Of a stretch of 64,000 bases of DNA, positions 8,859 through 17,785 are shown one piece after another. The DNA is taken from the NCBI RefSeq assembly GCF_018130785.1, contig NZ_JAFCJT010000001.1:372001-436000 (forward strand), in the 5' to 3' direction. The notes beneath the pieces were generated by a model. It made no database searches. It was not told where the DNA came from and worked only from the letters and a program-made list of their open reading frames with translations. Numbering within the stretch: the stretch's first letter is position 1; each line of letters begins with the position of its first letter. The position numbers and the translations under genes are program-made. Source of the DNA: Bradyrhizobium liaoningense. Lineage in GTDB: Bacteria > Pseudomonadota > Alphaproteobacteria > Rhizobiales > Xanthobacteraceae.

Positions 8859-9841
8859 GTCACTTCCTCGGCCACGACCGCGGTGGTGGTCCTCGCGACC
8901 CGCTGGCGCGAGCGCCAAGTCTGGACAAGGCTCGCCAGACCGTTCGGCACGAACATCAGGCAGAGCACGAGCATGGTCCCGTAGATGATGTGCTGCAGCC
9001 CTTCGGTGGATCGCAGCAGCTCCGGCAGGGGTGTCAGGACCAGCACGCCAACGACCGGTCCCAGCACACCGTCGCGCCCGCCGACGACCAGCATGGTCAG
9101 GTAGGATACGGACTCCCAGAACGTATATGAATCCGGCGAAATGAAGCGGAGATAATGCGTGGACAGTGCCCCCGCGAAGCCTGCGATGCCCGATCCGATC
9201 GTAAAGGCAATCACCTGGACCCGGTGCGTGTCGATGCCGCTCGATTCAGTCAGGCGCTGGTTCTCGGCGGTCGCCGCCATCATCGTGCCCAGCGGCGAGC
9301 GGTAGAGCAGCCAGGTCAGGAGCAGTGTCGCGAGCGCACAGACGAGCGCAAAGGGATAGAATTGCGGCTTGGCGCGAAGGACGTAGCCGAAGATCGAGAT
9401 CGGGGGCACGCCGACGAGCCCGTTCGCACCGCCGGTGATCGAGCTCATGTCCAGCGCCAGCAGCACCGCAATCTGGCTGAATGCAAAAGCCACCAGCACG
9501 AAGTACACGCCGCGCAAACGCAGGATGATCCAGCCGAGAGCGGCGGCGATGACGGCCGCGGTCAGCCCCGCGATGAACAGGGTCAGCAGAGGCGGCCATC
9601 CCTTCATCGACAACAGGGCCGAAACGTATCCGCCGACCAGCGCAAAGCCGCCATGGCCCATGGACAACTGCCCCGCACGCGCAATGATGGCCAGGCCCAG
9701 CACGAGCATCAGGTTGATGCAGCCGACCGTCGCCAGGTGGATGTAGAACTGGTTCGGCGCGAACCACGGCAGCAGCACGGCAAGAATGACCGCCACCGCG
9801 ACCGCGGCGTAAGACATCGGCTTTGTCGTGGACGGATTCAT
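8855..9841 (-). CDS. livM: Branched-chain amino acid-type ABC transporter permease LivM
   Basis: A 328-residue polytopic inner-membrane protein of the LivM family with roughly nine to ten hydrophobic segments. The conserved GHGGFALVGGYVSALL region lies near residue 70, and AFTIGSGIAGFAGALSTHYL is further on. It would form the translocation channel with LivH. It overlaps livH by 4 bases and livG by 4 bases. Confidence 0.92.
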   Translation of the reverse strand: MNPSTTKPMSYAAVAVAVILAVLLPWFAPNQFYIHLATVGCINLMLVLGLAIIARAGQLSMGHGGFALVGGYVSALLSMKGWPPLLTLFIAGLTAAVIAAALGWIILRLRGVYFVLVAFAFSQIAVLLALDMSSITGGANGLVGVPPISIFGYVLRAKPQFYPFALVCALATLLLTWLLYRSPLGTMMAATAENQRLTESSGIDTHRVQVIAFTIGSGIAGFAGALSTHYLRFISPDSYTFWESVSYLTMLVVGGRDGVLGPVVGVLVLTPLPELLRSTEGLQHIIYGTMLVLCLMFVPNGLASLVQTWRSRQRVARTTTAVVAEEVT

Positions 9842-10707
9842 GCCTCACGCTCCTTTCGACCCAACAAGCCCTGCGGGCGCAGCAGCACGACCCCGATCAC
9901 AACCAGGAATTGCAGGATCTCGGAGAGCGAGGCGCTGACGAAAGTGCCGGCGAAACTCTCGATCAGGCCGATGAGCAGGCCGCCGACCACTGCGCCGGGA
10001 ACACTGCCAAGCCCTCCGATGACGACGATCACGAAGGCTTTCAACGTCGGCGCCAGACCGATGAACGGCGAAACCGATAGAACCGGCGCCATGAGAACGC
10101 CGGCGAATGCCGCGAGGCTGACGCCCAGCACGAATGCGGCGGGAAATATCACGTCGACGCGAATGCCCTGCACCTGGGCAATCTCGGAGTCCTGGGCCAC
10201 GGCGCGCATGGCGCGGCCAATTCGGGTATGCCCGATCAGCAGATTGAGCGACACGACGGCGACGATCGCCCCGATGATGACGACTAGCCGCGACCACGGG
10301 AATACGATGCCGCCGACGGACAGAACCCCGGAGACGACAGGCGGCACGGTGCGGGCCGAGGATCCCCACAGCAGCAATGCGCTATTCTGCAGGATGAGCG
10401 CAACGCCGACGGACGCAATCATGCCGTTCAGCTCGTTGCCGCGAAACCGGCGGAAAACAACTCTCTCCATCAACAGCCCGAGCAAGGCCGTTGCGCCGAT
10501 CGCGAGCAGAACGCTGACGGCGAACGGCATGCCGTTGCTGCCGTAGAGGATGGCGAACAGGAAAGCGCCGATCATGTAGAACTCGCCGTGCGCAAAATTG
10601 ACGATGCGCATGATGCCGAACACCATGGTGAAACCAATGGCCATCAGCACATAGATCATGCCGACCATGAGGCCGTTGACGACCGTCTGGGCCAAAATGA
10701 AATCCAT
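9838..10707 (-). CDS. livH: Branched-chain amino acid-type ABC transporter permease LivH
   Basis: A polytopic membrane protein of about 289 residues with the LivH hallmark GIMRIVNFAHGEFYMIGAF near its N-terminus. Near the C-terminus is VIVVIGGLGSVPGAVVGGLLIG. ATG 10707 (MDFILAQ) is chosen; an in-frame GTG at 10713 is the alternative, and neither has a strong Shine-Dalgarno. It is the partner of LivM and is separated from the receptor gene livK by a short spacer with a GC-rich hairpin. Confidence 0.92.
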   Translation of the reverse strand: MDFILAQTVVNGLMVGMIYVLMAIGFTMVFGIMRIVNFAHGEFYMIGAFLFAILYGSNGMPFAVSVLLAIGATALLGLLMERVVFRRFRGNELNGMIASVGVALILQNSALLLWGSSARTVPPVVSGVLSVGGIVFPWSRLVVIIGAIVAVVSLNLLIGHTRIGRAMRAVAQDSEIAQVQGIRVDVIFPAAFVLGVSLAAFAGVLMAPVLSVSPFIGLAPTLKAFVIVVIGGLGSVPGAVVGGLLIGLIESFAGTFVSASLSEILQFLVVIGVVLLRPQGLLGRKEREA

Positions 10708-10739
10708 GCTCACGGGATGACGACTCCAATCGTATCGGC

Positions 10740-10758
10740 GAGGCGCGGAACGCGCCCC
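10740..10758 (-). promoter_or_regulatory. Intercistronic hairpin between livK and livH
   Basis: In the minus-strand transcript GGGGCGCG and CGCGCCTC flank a TTC loop. This makes an 8-base-pair stem with one G-U pair, directly after the receptor gene and before the permease gene. There is no U-tract, so it is more likely to stabilise the upstream mRNA or partly block read-through than to act as a full terminator. Such hairpins let receptor genes be expressed above their permeases. Confidence 0.5.
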
Positions 10759-10776
10759 GCCCGTTTCAGCGATCGC

Positions 10777-11934
10777 TTACCGGCACGCGTTGACATCGCA
10801 AGTCGCCACCTTCGTGACAACGCCGTCCTTGATCTGCCCCACATAGAAGGGAAGATCGATCTGGTGCTTGATTCCGTATTTCTGCTGGCCGGTCCAACCC
10901 GCCTTGCCCATCGCGGTCGGGACGTCTGACAGTCCATCGAGCGTCGTTGCGATCTTCGTCGTGTCGTCAACGGTCCCGGCCTTCTTCATGGCCGTGAACA
11001 ACATCTGCAGGCCGGCATAGAAGAACGGGCTGAAGCCGTTCATGTTCTGCCCGTACTTGGCCTTGAAGCGGGTCACGTAGGCCGCCGTATCCGGCAGGCC
11101 GATGTCGATAGGCAGATGAACGTAGACGCCTTCGGCCGCGTCCTTGCCCGCGACCTTGAGCATCTCGGCAGCCACATCGCCGCCGGTGACGAACACCGGA
11201 CCGCGATATCCCAGCTCGCGGGCCTGCTTGAGGATGAGGCCGGCGGTGGTCGGCGAGTTGCCGCCGAGCTCGAGGCCATCGGCCTTCATCAGGATGCGCG
11301 TGAGAATTGGCACGAAGTCGACGCGCTCACGCTCGAAATACTCGACCTGCAGCTTGGCTCCGGCCTTGGCGTAGGAGTTGAAGTTCGCCACGCCGATTTG
11401 CTGCCCGGTCTCGTCGTTGGGAAGCAGCGACACGACTTGCTTGGCCGACGTGTTCTTCGCGAGCAAGGCGACCTGGGGGTCCGAGAACTCGCCGGTGGTG
11501 ATCACCGGCCGATAGGCGAACGGCGCGTCAGCCCCAAGGGCGCGCGGCGTGAAAGCCAACGTCATGGTGATGACTTTCCCGGACGTGGTCTGATCCTTCG
11601 TCGCCACCGCCGCCGCCGAGCCCATCGGACCGACCACGAAATGGATTCCGTCCTGGATCATGAGGCGATCCATGGCCGTAACCGCGTCCGCAGCGCGATA
11701 GCGGTCGTCATATTGCTTGATCAGGATCTTGTAACGCTTGCCACCGACCTCGAGGCCGCCGTCCTTGTTAACGTCTTCGGCAGCAAAATCGGTGGCGGCG
11801 AGCATGCCTTCCGCAAACGCGGCGCCTGCACCGGAAAAGCTGGCGTGCACGCCGATCGTGACACTGTCTTCGGCCTGAGCGGCGGAACAGACGACGGACG
11901 CGGCCAACACGGCAACCAACTTAAAGCGCTTCAT
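10777..11934 (-). CDS. livK: Liv-type ABC transporter periplasmic substrate-binding protein
   Basis: A 385-residue periplasmic binding protein of the peripla_BP_6 (LivJ/LivK) family. It has a cleavable signal peptide (MKRFKLVAVLAASVVCSAAQA) followed by EDSVTIGVHASFSGAGAAFAEG. Ligand specificity is not predictable; clustered enzymes suggest an organic acid. ATG 11934 has GGGGAGAG about 6 bases upstream. It is the first gene of the transporter unit, 124 bases after the PrpD-like gene, a gap large enough for its own promoter. The protein ends in a short segment with two cysteines (VATCDVNACR), possibly a disulfide. Confidence 0.92.
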   Translation of the reverse strand: MKRFKLVAVLAASVVCSAAQAEDSVTIGVHASFSGAGAAFAEGMLAATDFAAEDVNKDGGLEVGGKRYKILIKQYDDRYRAADAVTAMDRLMIQDGIHFVVGPMGSAAAVATKDQTTSGKVITMTLAFTPRALGADAPFAYRPVITTGEFSDPQVALLAKNTSAKQVVSLLPNDETGQQIGVANFNSYAKAGAKLQVEYFERERVDFVPILTRILMKADGLELGGNSPTTAGLILKQARELGYRGPVFVTGGDVAAEMLKVAGKDAAEGVYVHLPIDIGLPDTAAYVTRFKAKYGQNMNGFSPFFYAGLQMLFTAMKKAGTVDDTTKIATTLDGLSDVPTAMGKAGWTGQQKYGIKHQIDLPFYVGQIKDGVVTKVATCDVNACR

Positions 11935-12058
11935 TCCAATCTCTCCCCAGATGTTGCTCTTCTGCCTTGCTCGCTTCTTGTCAGGCTCGGCTTATTGTTG
12001 TCAGGTGATGCTTGTCGTTTGCGATGGCGGCCTGACGCCATCGCCCTCATTCGCGGGC

Positions 12059-13021
12059 CTAAGGAACCCAGTTTGTCTCCTCCGGCTCATGCGTTCCGCG
12101 CGGAGCGAAGACGACCTTCTTTGGCGTCGCTCGCGCGCCGCGTCCCTGCAACAGACGCGAAACCGTCGTAAGATCCTTCACCTTGTCGATCGTCTCGAGC
12201 CGCTCGAACAGCGGAGCGATGTCATCGCGCGGCAAGATGGCGCCAGCCTGCTGATCGAACTGATCCCAGAGATCCGCACCCGGCGGCGATGGAACCGCTA
12301 GAAGATCGAGAGCTTCCGCTCCCAGCAGGCCACCGCCAGCGGCGCACTGCTCCGCTTCGATCATTTGATTGCAGGATGCCTCGTCCATCGCTTCGGCCAG
12401 CAGCGCGGCGAGCAACCCGTTTCTCAGGCTTTGACCGACCATGAGCGCTTCAGGTCCGCCCTGCCCGGCCGCAGGAGTGCCGGCATTGGCGACGCCCGCC
12501 ATGAGCAGCGCGGCTGCAATTTTCGAGGGGCTCAAGCCGAGCAACCGGCCTGCGGCTGCAACGCTGCCCAGCAAGGCGAGGCCGAGCTGGCCGGCTGGCG
12601 GCGATAGCGCCGGCGCGAGAGAACGCGAGATCTCAGCGCCTGCAATCAGCGCGTCTATGAACTCTTGTCCCGTTTTTCCGCGCTCCTCGCAGAGCCCGAA
12701 CAGCGAGACAACAAAGGCCCCGTTCGCAGCATCGGGTGATGCTGTGGATCCGGCCACGGCCGCCGCGGCGTTGATCAACGCGGCATCGACCGCGCTCGTG
12801 CGCCGTTCGGTGCCGAACACAAGCGAGGAGCCGCCGCTCACCGCGACACCGGGGGTCGCCAGCAAAGCTTTCGTGATGGCGTCCGGAGCGCCGGACAGCG
12901 TCCGGCCGAACGCCGTGATGACCGCCGCCCGTGCTCGTCCGACGGCCTTCGCATCTCGCGGCTGCGGATCGTAGGCACTGATCCGCTCCGCCACGGTCGA
13001 CGTCGTGGGGCTGACGCTCAT
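12059..13021 (-). CDS. Short MmgE/PrpD-family protein (helical domain only)
   Basis: A 320-residue protein resembling the N-terminal all-helical domain of the MmgE/PrpD family (2-methylcitrate dehydratase, iminodisuccinate epimerase). Recognisable pieces are TGQEFIDALIAGAEISRSL and LLGLSPSKIAAALLMAGVANAG. Family members are usually about 450-500 residues with a C-terminal mixed domain, which is missing here. The usual conserved D-D-x-H segment after the alanine-rich helix is replaced by TASPDAANGAFV. It may therefore be a specialised or non-catalytic subunit. The start ATG 13021 overlaps the stop of the flavoprotein gene by 4 bases, implying coupled translation and a joint function. Confidence 0.75.
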   Translation of the reverse strand: MSVSPTTSTVAERISAYDPQPRDAKAVGRARAAVITAFGRTLSGAPDAITKALLATPGVAVSGGSSLVFGTERRTSAVDAALINAAAAVAGSTASPDAANGAFVVSLFGLCEERGKTGQEFIDALIAGAEISRSLAPALSPPAGQLGLALLGSVAAAGRLLGLSPSKIAAALLMAGVANAGTPAAGQGGPEALMVGQSLRNGLLAALLAEAMDEASCNQMIEAEQCAAGGGLLGAEALDLLAVPSPPGADLWDQFDQQAGAILPRDDIAPLFERLETIDKVKDLTTVSRLLQGRGARATPKKVVFAPRGTHEPEETNWVP

Positions 13022-14538
13022 CGCGACGCCACCGCTTTGGCCGGCGCCACGCTCTGCCGGCTCGCGGCGTTTCGTCCGGCGATCCTGCCGAACGTCGCGC
13101 CCGAGACGAGGCCAGTGCCCGCGGGATAGTTGTCGTAGAACAGGCCGCCGACCAGTTCGCCGCAGCAATACAATCCCTTGATCGGGCGCCAGTCGGTGCC
13201 GATCACCTCGGCGTTCTCGTTGATCTTCAGGCCGCCGAACGTGAAGGTAATTCCGCCGGTCGCGCTGTAGGCATAGTAAGGCGGCTTGTCGAGACGGAGC
13301 GCCCAGTTGGTCTTTTCGAGATCGAGGCCCTTGGTCGAGAGGCCGTCCTTTTTCGTGGGATCGAAGCCCTCGTTCTCCGAGCGCGCATGATCATTGTAAT
13401 GCTGGACGGTCTTGAGCGCCTGCGCCTTGTCGTCGATATCGAGTTGCACGATCAGGTCTTCGAGCGAATTGGCCTTGATCGGATCGCTGGTCGAATAGCG
13501 CGGCTCGAGCAGGTGGATCACCTTGCTGTCGAACAGCTGATACGCCTTGGCGCCCGGCTCGGCCAGAATAGCGCGGCCGAACTTGGCGTAGGTGAAGAGC
13601 GCGCCGTCTTCGCCCTCGTCGACGAAGCGCTTGCCCTTGCGGTTGATCATCACTGAATAGACATAGGACAGGCGGTTACTGCGGTCGGTCATCTCACGCG
13701 GTGCGAAGTCGCCCCAGTCCGCGCTGATCGGGGTGGCGTGGCATCCGCTCCATTGTCCCCACGGCATCGCACCGATGGCGAGCGCCATCCGCAATCCGTC
13801 GCCCTGATTGTGGGGCGTGCCGCGGACCTTCGCGGCGCCGACCAGCGGGCCGATGTGCTGCGTGCGCATCTGGACATTGGCTTCAAAGCCGCCGCAGCCG
13901 AGCACAACGGCCTTTGCACCGAGCGAACGAACGCCCTCCTCGTCCTTGGTCTTGACGCCGACGACGCGGCCATTGTCGTCGACAAGCAGCTCCGAGACGG
14001 CATTGCCGTATCGCACCTCGATGCCCATGCGCTCGCAGGTTGAGAACCAGCTGCGCGAGAGACCAACGCCCTCGTGCGCCGCGCGCACGACCAGCCCGCG
14101 CGCCCAGACCATGACATTGTCCTTCTTGACGGCGGACAGGCTGATCGCCGGCTCCATCTTGATGGCGCCGGTGTCCTTCATCCAGCGAACGGTCGCCTGT
14201 GAGTTCGACACGAGGAGACGGGACAGGATCGGGTCCGTGCGTCCGTTCGTGACGCGCATGAGATCGCCGTGAAAATCTTCCTGCGTGTAAGGCGAGATGC
14301 CGTCGTAGAAGTTTTCGAACTCGTCTTCGATGCCCGGCAGCAGCGCGCCGATCTCGCGCGGCTCGTCATAGGCAAAGCGCAGGACACCGCCGCTCCAGTG
14401 GGTGTTTCCGCCGCGCATTTCGCGGGGAGCCTTTTCGAGAACGACGACACGATCCGCGCCGTTTTCCTTCGCCGAGACCGCCGCAGCCAAAGCAGCGTTT
14501 CCAGCGCCAACGACGATCACATCGAACTCTTCGTGCAT
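13018..14538 (-). CDS. tcuA: FAD-dependent dehydrogenase, tricarballylate dehydrogenase TcuA-like
   Basis: A 506-residue flavoprotein of the fumarate reductase/succinate dehydrogenase family. It has an N-terminal FAD motif (DVIVVGAGNAALAAAVSA) and the GGNTHWSGGVLRFAYDE segment. The C-terminal FAD-binding stretch GLYCCGELVGGLFYDNYPAGTGL resembles TcuA/KstD/FCSD proteins. TcuA oxidises tricarballylate to cis-aconitate. No Tat or Sec signal is visible, so it should be cytoplasmic. ATG 14538 has GGAAGGAA just upstream. A GTATAC palindrome sits about 60 bases upstream, presumably the operator of the adjacent GntR regulator. The substrate could be an alkylated tricarboxylate, since prpF- and prpB-like genes are divergent from it. 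Confidence 0.82.
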   Translation of the reverse strand: MHEEFDVIVVGAGNAALAAAVSAKENGADRVVVLEKAPREMRGGNTHWSGGVLRFAYDEPREIGALLPGIEDEFENFYDGISPYTQEDFHGDLMRVTNGRTDPILSRLLVSNSQATVRWMKDTGAIKMEPAISLSAVKKDNVMVWARGLVVRAAHEGVGLSRSWFSTCERMGIEVRYGNAVSELLVDDNGRVVGVKTKDEEGVRSLGAKAVVLGCGGFEANVQMRTQHIGPLVGAAKVRGTPHNQGDGLRMALAIGAMPWGQWSGCHATPISADWGDFAPREMTDRSNRLSYVYSVMINRKGKRFVDEGEDGALFTYAKFGRAILAEPGAKAYQLFDSKVIHLLEPRYSTSDPIKANSLEDLIVQLDIDDKAQALKTVQHYNDHARSENEGFDPTKKDGLSTKGLDLEKTNWALRLDKPPYYAYSATGGITFTFGGLKINENAEVIGTDWRPIKGLYCCGELVGGLFYDNYPAGTGLVSGATFGRIAGRNAASRQSVAPAKAVASR

Positions 14539-14596
14539 TTCCGTTCCTTCCCGCCTGGCCTGCGCCTTCTGAGTTTCTGTATTCCTATGGATACTA

Positions 14597-14606
14597 ATGT
14601 ATACAT
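14597..14606. promoter_or_regulatory. Putative GntR operator (ATGTATACAT)
   Basis: A perfect 10-base palindrome between the end of the gntR gene and the start of the tcuA-like gene. The same GTATAC core recurs twice in front of the prpF-like gene. Palindromes of the TGTATACA type are typical targets of FCD-domain GntR regulators, and the regulator gene lies between the two sites. Confidence 0.6.
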
Positions 14607-14744
14607 CGGAATGCAAGATAATTCGGAGGCGGCGGCTTTCAGGAGAAAAGTCCATGAAAACAGCGAGATACAGAATTCAATGCGGGTAGGCGTCCTCAAA
14701 GCTACGTTGCGAGCAGAAGAGTCAGCGCAGCTCGCAGCTCCGTT

Positions 14745-15449
14745 TCAGGCGCCGTCCTGTTCGAGGCGCGCTTCCAGCTCGCGCTCTTTCGCCAGGATCG
14801 CGCGGCGCGTCTCAAGCGCATTCAAGACATGCGTGCGCGCCAGGCGATCGGCCTTCTCGCCTTCCCTTTGCGAAATGGCCTGCACGATCGCAGCATGCTC
14901 CGCCTGAGCGACGGCGAAACGCCCCTTGTCAGCCAATGTCGTCGGCCCCAGAAGCGCGATCGCATCCTGAAGGGCGGACAAGCTCTTTTCGAGATAGCGG
15001 TTGTGGGCCGCGACCTGAATCGCGTCGTGCAGTTCCCTGTTGTGCCGATAAAGCTTCAACGGTTCATGATCGAGCCGTTCGCCTTCGGCGACAAGCCGCG
15101 CCAGCGCGGCGAGATCTTTCGGACTGGCGTGTTTCGCGGCCATCGCCGCCGCAGTGCCTTCGAGCGCTGCGCGCATCTCGTACAATTCTTCGACCGCATC
15201 CATGTCGAGAACGGAAACGACGAGCCCGGTTCGTGGCCGAAGGTCGAGCAGACCCTCGAGCTCGAGGCGCGTCAAAGCCTGACGCGTCGGCGTTCGGCTG
15301 ATGCCGAGGTGTTCTGCCAACTCGACTTCGCGCATGCGCCGGCCCGGGGCAAAGCGCCCCTCAACAATCTCACGCCGAAGCGCTGCGTAGGCGTAATCGG
15401 CAGCAGATGCGAACTTCGTACGGTCCGGCAACACCATCTCGTCGTTCAT
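14745..15449 (-). CDS. GntR-family (FCD) transcriptional regulator
   Basis: A 234-residue regulator. The N-terminal winged helix (about residues 15-80) contains REVELAEHLGISRTPTRQALTRLELEGLL. The C-terminal FCD ligand domain carries metal-binding histidines in HNRELHDAI, EHAAIVQAI and THVLNALE. FCD regulators usually bind organic acids and act as repressors released by pathway substrates. It lies between the leftward tcuA-like operon and the rightward prpF-prpB genes. GTATAC palindromes lie upstream of both, so it probably controls both arms. ATG 15449 is used; ATG 15437 is the alternative start. Confidence 0.9.
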   Translation of the reverse strand: MNDEMVLPDRTKFASAADYAYAALRREIVEGRFAPGRRMREVELAEHLGISRTPTRQALTRLELEGLLDLRPRTGLVVSVLDMDAVEELYEMRAALEGTAAAMAAKHASPKDLAALARLVAEGERLDHEPLKLYRHNRELHDAIQVAAHNRYLEKSLSALQDAIALLGPTTLADKGRFAVAQAEHAAIVQAISQREGEKADRLARTHVLNALETRRAILAKERELEARLEQDGA

Positions 15450-15604
15450 AAAGTCATCCCGATCTCATTCGGCAGGAACTGCTCGTACAAGCGTGACGCG
15501 CCGAACAACGCGAACGACGCAGAATATGCGGCGGCGCGCTGCCTGTCTGGAACGAGACAATGAGCGTCCACCGAATAGAATAAGGGTAGCAGTCCGCGGC
15601 ATGA

Positions 15605-15631
15605 ATGTATACACTGGTATCCAAAGTATAC
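15605..15631. promoter_or_regulatory. Two putative GntR operator half-palindromes upstream of prpF-like gene
   Basis: ATGTATACAC at 15605-15614 and AGTATACA around 15625-15632 place two GTATAC cores 19 bases apart (centre to centre), 25-50 bases upstream of the prpF-like start. The spacing of nearly two helical turns fits two regulator dimers on one face of the DNA. The first copy is almost identical to the palindrome at 14597-14606. Confidence 0.6.
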
Positions 15632-15654
15632 AACAGTATGCAATGGATCGTTCA

Positions 15655-16833
15655 ATGCCCCAGAACAAGCTCAACGCGACTTTCATGCGCGGCGGCACAT
15701 CCAAAGCCGTCGTGTTCAACAGACAGGACCTGCCGGCAGATCCCGCACAATGGGATCCGATTTTCCTGTCCGTGATGGGCTCGCCCGATCCCAATGGCCG
15801 TCAGCTCGACGGCATGGGCGGCGGCCTGTCGTCCCTGTCAAAAATCTGCATCGTCGGCACGCCGACGCGCCCCGATGCCGACATCGACTACACCTTCGCG
15901 CAGATCTCCGTGAAGAGTGCGGTGGTCGATTACAGCGCAAATTGCGGCAACATGTCTTCGGCGATGGGACCGTTCGCGGTCAGCGAAGGGCTGGTGAAGG
16001 CGCCCGCGAATGGCGAAGCCGTCGTGCGCATTCACAACACCAATACCGGCAAGATCATCGTTTCTCGCTTCCCCATGACAGATGGAGAAGTCGAGACCGA
16101 GGGCGACATGAGCATCGATGGCGTCGGCGGACAGGGCGCGCCCGTCCGACTTGAATTCATCGACCCCGGCGGCACCAGAACCGGACGCCTGCTGCCGACC
16201 GGACGGGCTTGCGATCATTTCGACATCCCCGGTCTCGGCTCGGTTGAGGCGTCTCTCGTCGATGCCGCCAACCCCTGCGTCTTTGTCGCAGCCGCCTCAG
16301 TCGGCAAGGACGGCAGCGAGATGCCCGAAGCACTCGAGAGCGATCCGATCTTCCTCGCGCAGATGGAGGCGATTCGCTGCGCGGCCTCGGTGGCAATGGG
16401 CCTTGCGCCTGATGTCGCGGAAGCCGCCAAAATCCCGAGCGTTCCCAAGGTCGCGATGATCGTGCCGCCACGTCAGATGACGACGCTGTCGGGCCGGCGG
16501 CTCGATCCCTCGGACATGTCGCTCGGCATCCGGATGATCTCGATCGGTCAGCCCCACCGCGCGGTCCCGATCACCGGCGCGACCTGCCTTGCGATCGCGG
16601 TGCGCATCCGCGGCACGCTCGCGAACCGGATGGCGCGCCCTGGCGATGGTCCGATCACTATCGCCCATCCCTCCGGCACGACCGTGGTCGATGCCGCCGT
16701 CGAACAATCCGATGATCCCGCAAAGGCGCGCGCCATTCATGGCGCGGTCTATCGCACCGCGCGGCGGCTGTTCGAGGGAAACGTCCTCTATCGACCTGTC
16801 AAATCCACTGCGCAAGCACGGCGCAGCGCTTAA
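15655..16833 (+). CDS. prpF: PrpF-family (methyl)aconitate isomerase
   Basis: A 392-residue PrpF protein with a diaminopimelate-epimerase-like fold. The family N-terminus NKLNATFMRGGTSKAVVF is intact. The pocket segments GGLSSLSKICIVG, SANCGNMSSAMGPFA and NPCVFVAA follow. PrpF isomerises trans- to cis-2-methylaconitate and related tricarboxylates in the AcnD-type methylcitrate cycle. ATG 15655 is chosen for family alignment; ATG 15643 is four codons upstream and equally possible. It is followed 21 bases later by the prpB-like gene. With the TcuA-like dehydrogenase it suggests handling of an unsaturated tricarboxylate. Confidence 0.88.
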   Translation: MPQNKLNATFMRGGTSKAVVFNRQDLPADPAQWDPIFLSVMGSPDPNGRQLDGMGGGLSSLSKICIVGTPTRPDADIDYTFAQISVKSAVVDYSANCGNMSSAMGPFAVSEGLVKAPANGEAVVRIHNTNTGKIIVSRFPMTDGEVETEGDMSIDGVGGQGAPVRLEFIDPGGTRTGRLLPTGRACDHFDIPGLGSVEASLVDAANPCVFVAAASVGKDGSEMPEALESDPIFLAQMEAIRCAASVAMGLAPDVAEAAKIPSVPKVAMIVPPRQMTTLSGRRLDPSDMSLGIRMISIGQPHRAVPITGATCLAIAVRIRGTLANRMARPGDGPITIAHPSGTTVVDAAVEQSDDPAKARAIHGAVYRTARRLFEGNVLYRPVKSTAQARRSA

Positions 16834-16854
16834 ACGTCCCCGGAGCTATCCACG

Positions 16855-17778
16855 ATGACTTATCTCGTTGCCGCCGACCTTCCCCGCGAATCCGCCGGCC
16901 GACGCTTTCGCGACCTGTTGAATCGGCCCGGCATCCTGCAGTTACCCGGCGCTCACAACGGCATGGCAGCGCTGCAGGCCAAAGCGGCCGGGTTCGACGC
17001 GCTTTATCTTTCAGGTGCCGCGATGACGGCGTCGATGGGCCTGCCTGATCTCGGCATCATCACTGTCGATGAGGTCGCCTTCTTCGTCCGCCAGATCGTT
17101 CGCGCGGCGGGACTGCCCCTTCTCGTCGACGCCGACACGGGTTACGGCGAGGCGCTGAACGTGATGCACGCGACCCGCGTCTTCGAGGATGCCGGTGCGG
17201 GCGCGCTTCATCTCGAGGACCAGATCCTGCCCAAGAAGTGCGGCCATCTGAACGACAAGAAGATTGCCGATGCGCATGACATGGCCGCGAAGGTCGCGGC
17301 CGCGGCGAAGGCGCGGCGCAATCTCGTGATCATCGCCCGGACCGACGCTGCCGCGAGCGAAGGCCTCGACGGAGCGGTCGCCCGCGCAAAGCTCTACATG
17401 GAAGCCGGCGCCGACGCGATCTTTCCGGAAGCGCTCAACACCGCCGAGATGTTCCGCGCCTTTGCCGAACGCATGCCAGGCGTCCCCCTGCTTGCCAACA
17501 TGACGGAGTTCGGCAAGACGCCGTTCTTCACGGCCACGGAGTTCGAGGCGATGGGCTACGCCATGGTGATCTGGCCGGTCTCTTCCTTGCGAATGGCAAA
17601 CAAGGCCCAAGCCGAGCTCTACGCGGCGATCTCGCGGGACGGTGGCACGCACAAGGTGGTCGAGCGGATGCAGACGCGCACGGAACTCTACGCGACAATC
17701 GGCTTGCACGACTACGAAGCGCTCGATTCGTCGATCGTTCAAACGATCGTTCCGGCCGGCATGCCACAACGACGGTGA
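16855..17778 (+). CDS. prpB: Isocitrate lyase/PEP mutase family, methylisocitrate-lyase-like
   Basis: A 307-residue lyase with the catalytic loop KKCGH (residues 127-131, catalytic Cys129) and the Mg-binding aspartates in LLVDADTGYG (D92, D94). PrpB cleaves 2-methylisocitrate to pyruvate and succinate. Oxaloacetate hydrolases and dimethylmalate lyase belong to the same family, so the symbol is tentative. The N-terminal RLNRPG-like segment (FRDLLNRPGILQLPGAHNGMAA) is characteristic. It is co-transcribed with the prpF-like gene and probably provides the terminal C-C cleavage of the pathway. Confidence 0.85.
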   Translation: MTYLVAADLPRESAGRRFRDLLNRPGILQLPGAHNGMAALQAKAAGFDALYLSGAAMTASMGLPDLGIITVDEVAFFVRQIVRAAGLPLLVDADTGYGEALNVMHATRVFEDAGAGALHLEDQILPKKCGHLNDKKIADAHDMAAKVAAAAKARRNLVIIARTDAAASEGLDGAVARAKLYMEAGADAIFPEALNTAEMFRAFAERMPGVPLLANMTEFGKTPFFTATEFEAMGYAMVIWPVSSLRMANKAQAELYAAISRDGGTHKVVERMQTRTELYATIGLHDYEALDSSIVQTIVPAGMPQRR

Positions 17779-17785
17779 CCGTTGC

